Source: Spirosoma linguale DSM 74 (GTDB taxonomy: Bacteria; Bacteroidota; Bacteroidia; Cytophagales; Spirosomataceae). Taken from it: a stretch of 64,000 nucleotides of DNA. The position numbers and the translations under genes are program-made. Shown piece by piece: positions 55,717 to 63,147 of this stretch (positions are counted from its first letter, which is position 1; each line of letters starts with the position of its first letter). Location: contig CP001769.1 in assembly GCA_000024525.1 (NCBI GenBank), positions 2,962,001 through 3,026,000 of the forward strand, given 5' to 3'. Below the pieces are notes generated by a model. It ran no database searches and was not told the DNA's origin. It was given only the letters and a program-made list of their open reading frames with translations.

Positions 55717-56832
55717 TTAGTTGGGTTGAGTTTTACCGGCTTGAATCCGTTTGTAAATCGTGTGGGCTTCGGCGAAGGTCATGTAAGCCACCCCCCGACG
55801 GTGGTTTTCCCGGCTGATGTCGAACAGCACCCGCCAGTGATGGAGCAGGATACCCCAGGCCTCCCAGATCGAAAAACCGGGCTGGTAGATATGCGCGGGT
55901 TCGGCCCCGGCTCCATTCAGTTCGAGAATACGGATGTGCTCACCAGCGTATAAATCGGCTAGGCTGCGGCACCGAAGATCATAGCGACCAAAGTAAAACC
56001 CGTCGATGGAGCCGCTAATGCGGTCGAACAGCTGGGTCAGTTCCGGCGTGATCAGGTAGTTGGCATTCAGGAACTTGGTCCCCCGACTATGGTTGCCGAT
56101 GGGCATGAGCAGAACCGTTTCGCCGGGTATGGGAATGCGTTCCAGTTCGTCGCCGTATCGGGCGGTCAGGGCGTCGAGTTGAAGGAGGGCACGGTCATTC
56201 TGACGAATCAACGTTTCGATACAATCCCGGCCGTTTCCTGTCACACTCAAAAATTCCTTCTCAACAATAGACGAGATCGTCCCCTGTTGCTGGCCCGGCA
56301 TCCGGTAGTAGAAAACCCCCAGTTCCAGCGGATAGTCTACGTATTCCTGCAGCAGAAAATCGACGGGGCTTTCCTGCGAATAATCCAGCAGATCTTCCCA
56401 GCGATTCAGCTTTTCCACCCGCCAGCCTCGCTCTCCGGCATTAGGTTTGGCAATCAACGGAAATGTAAGCCCCGCTCCTTCCACCCGACCGAACAGGCTA
56501 TGCAAATCAGGGGAAGCCGACACAAACAGGGTTTTGGGCTTGAACTCATCACTGATTTTATCCAGAATATCGATCTTCGATTCACCCAGTAGTCCGCCCG
56601 ACTCGATGGACGGATTGGCCGCCGAGAAGAAGAAGAACGACCGGGCTTTGAGTGACAACCAGAGCCAGTACACAAAAACCGGTACGTATACGACCGCAAA
56701 GGGCCAGTATTCCCACGACAGCAGCCGGATAAAAAAGGGGCTGCGCAGTTGATTACCTAAGGCCTCTTTGGCTTTGGCAAACGAAAAGGCCGTAGTAGGT
56801 TGAGTAACGAGGATTGGATTAAGCGACTGCAT
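55717..56832 (-). CDS. ATP-grasp ligase-like protein with N-terminal membrane segment
   Basis: 371 aa. Hydrophobic stretch YWPFAVVYVPVFVYWLWLSL at about 47-66. The C-terminal ~230 residues carry ATP-grasp features: FPLIAKPNAGERGWRVEKLN (nucleotide-binding Lys and Gly), DFLLQEYVDYPLELGVFYYR, FGRYDLRCRSLADL, and RILELNGAGAEPAHIYQPGF with the metal Glu and Asn. This is the D-Ala-D-Ala-ligase or peptide-ligase type fold; the substrate is unknown. Stop 3 bp before the LysE gene and start overlapping the NRDE gene by 14 bp. The grouping suggests making and exporting a small amide-linked product (inference). Confidence 0.85.
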   Translation of the reverse strand: MQSLNPILVTQPTTAFSFAKAKEALGNQLRSPFFIRLLSWEYWPFAVVYVPVFVYWLWLSLKARSFFFFSAANPSIESGGLLGESKIDILDKISDEFKPKTLFVSASPDLHSLFGRVEGAGLTFPLIAKPNAGERGWRVEKLNRWEDLLDYSQESPVDFLLQEYVDYPLELGVFYYRMPGQQQGTISSIVEKEFLSVTGNGRDCIETLIRQNDRALLQLDALTARYGDELERIPIPGETVLLMPIGNHSRGTKFLNANYLITPELTQLFDRISGSIDGFYFGRYDLRCRSLADLYAGEHIRILELNGAGAEPAHIYQPGFSIWEAWGILLHHWRVLFDISRENHRRGVAYMTFAEAHTIYKRIQAGKTQPN

Positions 56833-57556
56833 ACCGGTATGTAGTAAGTAGATGAATGGGTGCCAATTGGGTTGGCAGGGTAAGATCTTCGTAAACCAGT
56901 TCGGTTTGGGTAGCGGTATGCAAGGCTGTAGTCAGACTGACGGTCGCATACTGATGCTGGCGGTTCATTCGTAGTGCCGTGTGTGGGTTTCCGTCTCCGG
57001 CCGTTTTGTGAAAATGCCGGATTGCCTCAACCGACCAGTGTTTCGTTTGGTGTTGCCACTGCGTGAACCAGCTTTCGCGCTCCCGCATCATATCGGCAGT
57101 ATACAGCGTTGCCGATGACCAGATATGTGGGGCGGCCGGATCTTTTTCGGTGATGAACACCCGTTTGCCATTCCAGCGCACCTCCACCAGCCGGTCCGTT
57201 TCGGCCAGTATCAGCGTGAACGGTTCGAGGCCCGTGAAAGCATAGTGTTTGATGAAGGAGTCGATGGATACGTAATCAAATACGTCCAGCACAATAAGTC
57301 CCCGGCTATGTTTGTAGGGCGGTTTGGGTTGATGCGCCACAAAAGCCCCGTTGAGCAAACAGGCCGTAAGCCCTTTGGATTGGGCAATCCAAGTACCCAT
57401 ACCCTGCGGGTCTTTAGGAAAGGTAACGGGCTGACCACCGATCCGCAGCGTTGTCGGAGGCAGCGCTCTCGGGCGACTGGTTTTTTCGTCGCGGCTGTGG
57501 GTCAGGACAAAGCCAGCGGGGCTGATCGGAAGATAAGTGGCAGTACACATACGCAT
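56819..57556 (-). CDS. NRDE (TANGO2-like) family protein
   Basis: 245 aa. The family start CTATYLPISPAGFVLTHSRDE places a Cys and an Arg-Asp-Glu motif at the expected position for an N-terminal nucleophile-type fold. VTFPKDPQGMGTWIAQSKG and ACLLNGAF follow as in NRDE proteins. Function is poorly understood; TANGO2 relatives are linked to lipid or heme handling. First gene of the operon (overlaps ATP-grasp by 14 bp). The twin palindromes lie 117 bp upstream of its start and could control it. Confidence 0.85.
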   Translation of the reverse strand: MRMCTATYLPISPAGFVLTHSRDEKTSRPRALPPTTLRIGGQPVTFPKDPQGMGTWIAQSKGLTACLLNGAFVAHQPKPPYKHSRGLIVLDVFDYVSIDSFIKHYAFTGLEPFTLILAETDRLVEVRWNGKRVFITEKDPAAPHIWSSATLYTADMMRERESWFTQWQHQTKHWSVEAIRHFHKTAGDGNPHTALRMNRQHQYATVSLTTALHTATQTELVYEDLTLPTQLAPIHLLTTYRYAVA

Positions 57557-57672
57557 TGACTAAGTTTGGTATCAATACGTAGTCAAGACCTGTACCATGT
57601 TTTTTCAGCCAAATATTCAATTGACAGTCAATCAGTTAACGATAAACTATACAGCTATTACTAAAAAACAAG

Positions 57673-57707
57673 TTACGATATATCGTAAGTATTACGATGC
57701 ATCGTAA
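57673..57707. promoter_or_regulatory. Twin 16-bp palindromes between divergent genes
   Basis: TTACGATATATCGTAA (57673-57688) and TTACGATGCATCGTAA (57692-57707) are each perfect palindromes, 19 bp centre to centre, within a larger dyad CAAG...CTTG. Repeated near-identical palindromes at about two helical turns are typical of a cooperatively bound repressor. They lie between the NRDE operon (minus) and the HigA-pAgo-SIR2 region (plus) and could control either or both. The HigA-type protein is a candidate binder, but this is not shown. Confidence 0.75.
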
Positions 57708-57747
57708 CTTGAGTTTATGCCCGACACCGCGGTCAGCGATAGACTGA

Positions 57748-57837
57748 ATTTTAATTGATTTTGTTAGACTTACTTACCAAACTGTTTCCATGTTGAAAGC
57801 GGGGATATATAAAGTGGATTATATTGCTTATCATTGA
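57748..57837 (+). pseudogene. Likely decayed 3' end of a higB toxin gene
   Basis: Just before the higA-like gene a short frame ends IYKVDYIAYH, close to the usual HigB C-terminus (a V-D-Y-x-D-Y-H ending). A neighbouring frame reads HVESGDI, which would continue into it after a single-base shift. The frame is closed by TGA only ~30 codons upstream and has no start, so it would be a frameshifted remnant. Canonical higBA has the toxin first, which fits the position. Short match; moderate confidence only. Confidence 0.45.
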
Positions 57838-57852
57838 AGAAAGGAACCAGCC

Positions 57853-58158
57853 ATGAAGCGTAATCTAGCTCCCATACATCCTGGCGAAATTTTGCGGGAA
57901 GAATACATCCAAGAAAGCGGCTTTACGATCACCGAGGTAGCAAAAGGCTTAGGAATTTCTCAGGCCAATCTATTAGCCATCGTGAACGAACGGGCAGGGA
58001 TTAGCGCCGAATTGGCCGTGAAGCTATCTGAGACTTTCGGGAATACTGCGCAGTTTTGGGTGAATCTGCAAAAGAACTATGAATTGTGTCATGATAAAAG
58101 AAATATAAACCGCTCCAAAATCAAGCATTTTGATCGAAGCGTAGTTCTATCTAGGTAG
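57853..58158 (+). CDS. HigA/VapI-type XRE antitoxin-like regulator
   Basis: 101 aa. HPGEILREEYIQESGFTITE is the HigA signature. The helix-turn-helix is EVAKGLGISQANLLAIVNER, and the ending TFGNTAQFWVNLQKNYEL matches the family. HigA proteins bind their own promoter. The start follows AAGGA about 8 bp upstream. Since the toxin seems broken, this is probably a solitary antitoxin, perhaps kept as a repressor. pAgo starts 49 bp downstream with no terminator seen, so read-through or co-regulation is likely. Confidence 0.88.
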   Translation: MKRNLAPIHPGEILREEYIQESGFTITEVAKGLGISQANLLAIVNERAGISAELAVKLSETFGNTAQFWVNLQKNYELCHDKRNINRSKIKHFDRSVVLSR

Positions 58159-58207
58159 CTTAATTTATCAATTACTTTAACCACACACCATCATAGAAGC
58201 CCATTGC

Positions 58208-60103
58208 ATGAAGGAAATACTTCTAAGTTTCATAGAGTTACAGGAGAGTGATTTTCAGTTTGAGATATACAGAAAACTCTACGACGGAGCGCCTAAGACG
58301 GATAAGGAACTAAAGGTTTATAAACTTCCAGAAAAGGAAGGCGCTAATTACCAACAGTATTATGTTTCACTAAATGAGCGCCAAGGTTTTAATGCTTTCC
58401 AATGTTATGCAAGTACTAATAGGGACCTTACAAAGAGATTACTTATTGAAATACTTCATAAGCGGTCAACACAGCTTGAACTGCCGCATACTGTAAATTT
58501 AAATAGCTTTTTAAATACTATCGAAATAAGCACAGAGGCCCATGCTAAAGGCAATCGAGTCATTGTTTTTATACCCCATTATTTGCAGCATAGGAATAAA
58601 TTTGGTTTTTTAGTAGACATTCGCTTTCGTCCCAAAGACGTATTTGAAAAACCTGACGTGGAGACGTTAAAACTTAGCTTTAGCCTAGATAGATCAGGAG
58701 GCATGAACCGTAATTTTTATGCAGATAAGTACAATAACTTAGTTCAGCACTTACGCGTACTAATACCTAATTTAAATGCTTTGAACTGGGGCTCACTTGA
58801 ACTCTCATTAAAAAGCTCGTTCGTACGCATGCCGACCACTAGCTTACTTAAGAAACAATACATTTTCAAAGATGGAAACTCTGAAAGTAACCAATATCAA
58901 GGAATTAGGCGACACCATCCATACACACTGATAAAAGAAGATTGTACCTATATATTTATAATGGAAGATCGGTTCAGGGACTTCGCCAATAAACTATTTC
59001 TAAGTTTAATTGGAAAGCAGAATCCCGGAACGTTTCCCGGGATGAAACAAGTTTTTGGGATTGATATTTCTAAAGAAAATGTACAACGTGTTCGAATCGA
59101 CAATACGAGCCAAGACGAACTTGCAAAAGCTGTACAAGCGGTAAAACAAATCAGGGATAAAGAGACAGCAACAAAGAAAATAGCCATTTTTATAGAGGAG
59201 AATAGTAATATTGACGAAGAAGGCGTATCCGATACTTACTATTATTTAAAATATCATCTTACAAAACTCGGAGTCCCTCTTCAGGTCTTAAGTCATGAAA
59301 AAATAAACGTCGAGAAGACTCTAAAATGGTCAACATCCAATATCGGATTAGCCTTATTTTCAAAATTGGGTGGCATCCCTTGGGTAGTAAAACCTAGTAC
59401 AGCCGATTGCTTAATTTTAGGTATTGGTAGCGCTCACCAATCCAACGCGCAGAATGAAATCGAGCGATTTTTTGCTTATTCTGTTTGCGTAGATTCTTCG
59501 GGCCTTTACAAAAAGCTTGAAGTTTTAGCCGATGACCAGTCGGAGGTTTCGTACTTAGATGCCTTAAAGCGAAACCTAGTATCTCTTATCCAAGCTCCCG
59601 AATTTGCTTGCTATACAAAATGTGCTCTACACATCCCGTTCAAAATTAAGCAGAAGGAAATTAAGGCCATTCAAGCCGCTATTGGTGAGATTCGACATAT
59701 TGATTTCAAGGTGATTAAGATCAATACTAAGAACAAGTATTTCGGCTACAGCGAGCATAATACTCGAACACCATACGAAAGCTCGTTAGTAAAACTAAAT
59801 GGTAGTGAATACTTAGTTTGGTTTGAAGGTTTGAGGATGGGCGAAGAAATACTCAATGATCGAATTAGTCCACCGGTTCACATCGAATTCTTGAACTCTG
59901 AAGCTACCTCAAAAGATCCAGTTGATTCTTACTTGCAGGATATAATAAATCTAACCGGGACAAACTGGCGTGGCTTCAATGCAAAAGTGAAACCTATTTC
60001 AATCTACTATTCCACTATTATTGCTAGGTATTGCCAAGCTTTCGAAATCTATCCAGATTTTCGCAAGGAAATGTTGTCGTTAGATATTCCATGGTTTCTC
60101 TAA
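58208..60103 (+). CDS. Prokaryotic Argonaute with MID and catalytically impaired PIWI domain
   Basis: 631 aa. MID region about 240-395: YYYLKYHLTKLGVPLQVL (344-361) and NIGLALFSKLGGIPWVV (378-394), the hallmark of Argonaute MID domains. PIWI 396-631 begins CLILGIGSAH, where active enzymes have Gly-x-Asp; Gly407 replaces the first catalytic Asp, so slicing is unlikely. Later PIWI blocks are NLTGTNWRGFNAKVKPISIY (581-600) and a C-terminal hydrophobic residue (PWFL), a feature used for metal and 5'-phosphate binding in other pAgos. The ~240 residues before MID are too few for N, L1, PAZ and L2. It may correspond to N-L1-L2/APAZ. AT-rich, no signal peptide, SIR2 gene 9 bp downstream. Expected to bind a guide and sense foreign nucleic acid. 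Confidence 0.9.
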   Translation: MKEILLSFIELQESDFQFEIYRKLYDGAPKTDKELKVYKLPEKEGANYQQYYVSLNERQGFNAFQCYASTNRDLTKRLLIEILHKRSTQLELPHTVNLNSFLNTIEISTEAHAKGNRVIVFIPHYLQHRNKFGFLVDIRFRPKDVFEKPDVETLKLSFSLDRSGGMNRNFYADKYNNLVQHLRVLIPNLNALNWGSLELSLKSSFVRMPTTSLLKKQYIFKDGNSESNQYQGIRRHHPYTLIKEDCTYIFIMEDRFRDFANKLFLSLIGKQNPGTFPGMKQVFGIDISKENVQRVRIDNTSQDELAKAVQAVKQIRDKETATKKIAIFIEENSNIDEEGVSDTYYYLKYHLTKLGVPLQVLSHEKINVEKTLKWSTSNIGLALFSKLGGIPWVVKPSTADCLILGIGSAHQSNAQNEIERFFAYSVCVDSSGLYKKLEVLADDQSEVSYLDALKRNLVSLIQAPEFACYTKCALHIPFKIKQKEIKAIQAAIGEIRHIDFKVIKINTKNKYFGYSEHNTRTPYESSLVKLNGSEYLVWFEGLRMGEEILNDRISPPVHIEFLNSEATSKDPVDSYLQDIINLTGTNWRGFNAKVKPISIYYSTIIARYCQAFEIYPDFRKEMLSLDIPWFL

Positions 60104-60112
60104 TCAATCATT

Positions 60113-61183
60113 ATGGCAATTGAACGTAACAACGTCCTTTTTCTTCTCGGTGCTGGATGTAGCCGTGATGCTGGAATCCCTGTTTCTAGCGAGATGGTTG
60201 ATAGAGTGCAGAACCTTATTCTGCATGACGATTCTTGGAGTGCTTACAAGGAGCTGTATTACTATTTACGCAGCTGCATACAATTTGCTGACGGTATTTT
60301 CGGAAACTTTGAAGCATCGTTCAATATAGAAAAACTCCTGATTGTAATTAACGAGCTTGAAAAGAAAGAGCGTAATTCGATTTTCCCATTTATCGGAGCG
60401 TGGGATAATCGATTGCTAGATTTGGCAGGCGAGAATTTTAAAAAGCTTGCTGAGTTTAAAGAAAAAATCAGGACTGAGTTAGTTAATCAGTGGGTTAAAA
60501 TTCCTAGCTACAAAACTGCCGATTATTATAATGGTTTTACCAAATTGCAATTTGGTGAGAACGGCCTAGGAATAGGCTTAAAAGTCTTTAGTCTTAATTA
60601 CGATTTGTGCTTTGAAAAAATTGTTGGTCAAAAAACAGAGATAGAATTAGGATTCGACGAATCCGGCGAGTGGAGTTATAACAACTTTGAGTTGTCTGAT
60701 AGCAAAAGCTATACGCTTTATAAGCTTCACGGTTCTTTAGATTGGTATACCGACGCCAATTCAAAAAAACTTAAACAATCGTCAGAAGCTAATGCTGACC
60801 CACTGCTGATATTTGGCGAAATAAATAAGTTACGTGCTATCGACCCCTATTTGTTTTATATATACGAATTCCGTCGTTTTTGTTTCCACCCCGATCTGAA
60901 ATTAATTATTTGTATAGGATATAGCTTTTCCGATGATCACATCAATGATATTATTTCCCAAGCAGTCAAAAATAAAGCTGGGACTAAGGTCCTAACCACA
61001 ATTCATCGCTCTTCTGATGACAGACAGAATGAGATTTTAAAATCACTTAAGTTAAGCACTGAATTCAGAGATAGGGTAATATTTGAGCAGACTGATGCAA
61101 AACAGTTTTTAGGGCAGACCTTATGCAAAGAATACCTTATTACTAAAATTGACAACTCAGCAGATACACTTTTTGCATCTTAA
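60113..61183 (+). CDS. SIR2-domain NAD-consuming effector partnered with the Argonaute
   Basis: 356 aa. SIR2 motifs: LFLLGAGCSRDAGIP (GAG-S NAD loop, 9-23), FSLNYDLCF (Asn162, Asp164), LHGSLDW (catalytic-type His206), and ICIGYSFSDDHIND (267-279), as in SIR2_2 defence effectors. About 40 residues between FNIEKLL and the 120s are helical. The whole protein is SIR2 plus a small C-terminal piece (residues 290-356), with no room for an APAZ. Encoded 9 bp after pAgo, so the two are one operon. By analogy it degrades NAD+ when the Argonaute senses invading nucleic acid, causing abortive infection. No membrane or nuclease domain. Confidence 0.92.
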   Translation: MAIERNNVLFLLGAGCSRDAGIPVSSEMVDRVQNLILHDDSWSAYKELYYYLRSCIQFADGIFGNFEASFNIEKLLIVINELEKKERNSIFPFIGAWDNRLLDLAGENFKKLAEFKEKIRTELVNQWVKIPSYKTADYYNGFTKLQFGENGLGIGLKVFSLNYDLCFEKIVGQKTEIELGFDESGEWSYNNFELSDSKSYTLYKLHGSLDWYTDANSKKLKQSSEANADPLLIFGEINKLRAIDPYLFYIYEFRRFCFHPDLKLIICIGYSFSDDHINDIISQAVKNKAGTKVLTTIHRSSDDRQNEILKSLKLSTEFRDRVIFEQTDAKQFLGQTLCKEYLITKIDNSADTLFAS

Positions 61184-61196
61184 TAGGTATCGTCAA

Positions 61197-61220
61197 ACAA
61201 GCATACGCTCGTATGTTTGT
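61197..61220 (+). terminator. Small hairpin after the SIR2 gene
   Basis: ACAAGCATAC-GCTC-GTATGTTTGT: a 10-bp stem with one G-U pair and a 4-base loop, 14 bp beyond the SIR2 stop. Plausible end of the pAgo-SIR2 transcript, but no T-run follows. Confidence 0.45.
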
Positions 61221-61304
61221 GAACACAACAGAGCTAATTTCAATCCGGCAGAACCGTTCAGCTTATTAGTGTAAGTTACAAAATCATACTAACTATCAGA
61301 CCAC

Positions 61305-61493
61305 TCACAACAATCGGATACCCAGCTTTTTCATGCGGGAATCCAGCGTGGTCGGGATCATGTCGAGCAGGCGGGCGGCTCCGTTGTCGCCACTCACTTT
61401 CCAGTGGGTCAGCTCCAGTACCGAGATAATATGAGCGCATTCGGCTTCTTCCATCGTCATCAACGTCGATTTCTGAATGGCCAGAGACTTTTG
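61305..61493 (-). pseudogene. C-terminal fragment of a sigma-54-dependent Fis-type regulator
   Basis: The minus strand encodes about 62 codons bounded by stops and lacking an ATPase domain: STLMTMEEAECAHIISVLEL, then THWKVSGDNGAARLLDMIPT and TLDSRMKKLGI. This is the Fis-type helix-turn-helix tail of NorR/FhlA-like sigma-54 activators. The AAA+ domain and start are missing, so it is a leftover from rearrangement. It lies between the SIR2 operon and an antitoxin gene. Confidence 0.8.
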
Positions 61494-61651
61494 TCAGAGC
61501 TGTTCAGAAGTTATCGCTAAGTAAGATGCTGTTTTCAGCTTCAGATGGTTATACTAGATACAGGAAGCAGGACAAAACATGTGTATGTTTCTGAGTTAGG
61601 CGCAAACTCAATCACTATGACTACTTTGCCAACAATTCATTAACGCTGACT

Positions 61652-61858
61652 ATGGTAACGTATCAAGTTGACATTTTGAACCCAAAGGCTGAGCAGCTTC
61701 TGCTAGACCTTGCCGATATGAATCTTATTGCGTTGAAAGAAGCGAAGTCTGACCCATTTCTAAACGTAGTAGAGCGATTGCGGGAAAAGGCCAGCACGAA
61801 CCCGCCTACCCTTGACGATATTACCGCCGAAGTAGAAGCCGTCAGAAGCGAACGCTAA
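61652..61858 (+). CDS. Small antitoxin-like protein paired with a broken PIN toxin
   Basis: 68 aa: MVTYQVDILNPKAEQLLLDL, then ADMNLIALKEAKSDPFLNVV and the C-terminal tail (TLDDITAEVEAVRSER). The fold (short beta strand then two helices) and acidic tail resemble antitoxins that pair with PIN-family toxins. The next frame begins at its stop and encodes the toxin remnant. Intact coding frame, but its toxin partner is internally deleted, so it may have no current role. No clear DNA-binding motif. Confidence 0.8.
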   Translation: MVTYQVDILNPKAEQLLLDLADMNLIALKEAKSDPFLNVVERLREKASTNPPTLDDITAEVEAVRSER

Positions 61859-62072
61859 GCCAGAAATAAAGCATAGAGTTATCATAGACACCAACCTGTG
61901 GATTAGCTTTTTACTTACTCACGATAGTGCGCGTCTTGACCAACTATTCTCTGGGAACAAGCTAGACGGCAATGCCACTCACCTTATCACCGGCGACAAA
62001 GACCTACTTGCCTTACATCCATTTGAGCACATCCAAATTCTGAAGATGGCTGATTACATGTTAAGTCTTTAG
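61857..62072 (+). pseudogene. PIN-family toxin with central deletion and lost start
   Basis: Reads KPEIKHRVIIDTNLWISFLL, then a short stretch ending NKLDGN and LITGDKDLLALHPFEH, and a stop at 62072. The first part carries the first PIN Asp (VIIDTN), the last carries the late acidic pair (TGDKDLL). About 60-65 residues normally between them, including the middle Glu/Asp, are missing, and no start codon opens the frame beyond the overlap with the antitoxin. The frame is kept across the junction, so an in-frame deletion is likely. Not expected to be an active RNase. Confidence 0.85.
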
Positions 62073-62145
62073 CCCATACGGCCAATATTGGTTTGGCTAA
62101 AGTGCTATGCAATAGACAGCTTGCTCTTTGTAAATAAAAGCAAAC

Positions 62146-62201
62146 GAGAAGTCCATTGACGTGCCGTGAATACGTATCCACGGCACGTCAATGGACTTCT
62201 C
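62146..62201. repeat. Perfect 23-bp inverted repeat
   Basis: 62146-62168 and 62179-62201 are exact complements (outer part GAGAAGTCCATTGACG, inner part TGCCGTG), with a 10-base spacer (AATACGTATC) that is itself partly palindromic. It lies between the PIN remnant (+) and the SDR gene stop (minus). No T-run. The remaining ~90 bp to the SDR stop show nothing else. Confidence 0.9.
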
Positions 62202-62289
62202 AGCAACCTTTAGCTACTGCAGTGGCGGCCCGGAAACATCAACCGGCAGCGGTCGACCAGCGTCATGCGGCCATTAATCAAGTTATGAG

Positions 62290-63147
62290 TTAACAACCCG
62301 TTAGGGGAGCGTAAACGGCATTTTCGGCTACTGCCCTGCCACTGTCAAGATCAGCCTGCATACTTTGTAGTTTGGCCGTAATGGTAGCCAGGGCGATTTT
62401 ACCTAACGGCAGTCGCAATGGTGGTTTGTCGATGCGGGTTAGCTTAACGATGGCGTTTGCGGCTTTGGCGGGGTCTCCCTCCTGCTGGCCGTTCACCTGC
62501 TGCATCCGGTCTAGAAAAGCCCCCGCCGTTGTGTCATAATCGGCAATGTGGGTAGCCGTCTGCCGGAGACTTCCCCCCGCAAAATTGGTTCGAAACGGAC
62601 CTGGTTCAACCAGGGTCAACGCCACACCCAACGGAGCGATTTCGGCCGCCAGAGCTTCACTGGCCCCTTCCAACGCAAATTTACTCGCATTATAAAGCCC
62701 AAAACCGGCAAACGCTTTTACACCTCCATGCGACGAAATCTGAATAATATGTCCTTTCTTCTGCTTCCGAAAAAACGGCAGGAAAGCCCTTGTCAACGCC
62801 ATCGTACCAAAGAAATTTGTCTCAAAAATCGCTCTAATTTCTTCTTCCGTGGCTTCCTCAACCGCACCAATTAACCCATAACCCGCATTATTGACTAATA
62901 CGTCGATACGGCCAAAACGACTTAGTACATCATGAACGACCTCGTTGATTTGATCCCCCTGTGTTATGTCAAGCAAAACAGCCAGTCCATTTTCGGTCGT
63001 ACGAGCGTTAAACTCATCAACCTGTTGTTGATTGCGGAACGAGCCAATCAGTACGTCGCCCTGTTGCAGCACGGCTTCGGCGAGGGCTTTTCCCAGTCCG
63101 CTCGATATGCCGGTAATAAACCAGATTTTGGATGCCTCGTTGGCCAT
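62290..63147 (-). CDS. Short-chain dehydrogenase/reductase
   Basis: 285 aa. IWFITGISSGLGKALAEAVL cofactor loop, DVLVNNAGYGLIGAVEEATE, IQISSHGGVKAFAGFGLYNA with YNASKFALEG (Tyr and Lys catalytic), and LVEPGPFRTNFAGGSL. SDR of the type often annotated as oxidoreductase of unknown substrate. It overlaps the stop of the YceI gene by 1 bp (TAATG), so translation of the two is coupled. The regulator upstream may control both. Confidence 0.94.
   Translation of the reverse strand: MANEASKIWFITGISSGLGKALAEAVLQQGDVLIGSFRNQQQVDEFNARTTENGLAVLLDITQGDQINEVVHDVLSRFGRIDVLVNNAGYGLIGAVEEATEEEIRAIFETNFFGTMALTRAFLPFFRKQKKGHIIQISSHGGVKAFAGFGLYNASKFALEGASEALAAEIAPLGVALTLVEPGPFRTNFAGGSLRQTATHIADYDTTAGAFLDRMQQVNGQQEGDPAKAANAIVKLTRIDKPPLRLPLGKIALATITAKLQSMQADLDSGRAVAENAVYAPLTGC

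Noticed and set aside
57561..57568. TAAGTTTG on the plus strand as a -7 box
   Set aside because: Lies more than 280 bp before the HigA start and has no -33 element; probably chance.
61987..62181. 64-codon minus-strand frame
   Set aside because: Runs through the PIN toxin remnant and half of the 23-bp palindrome; no protein-like features.
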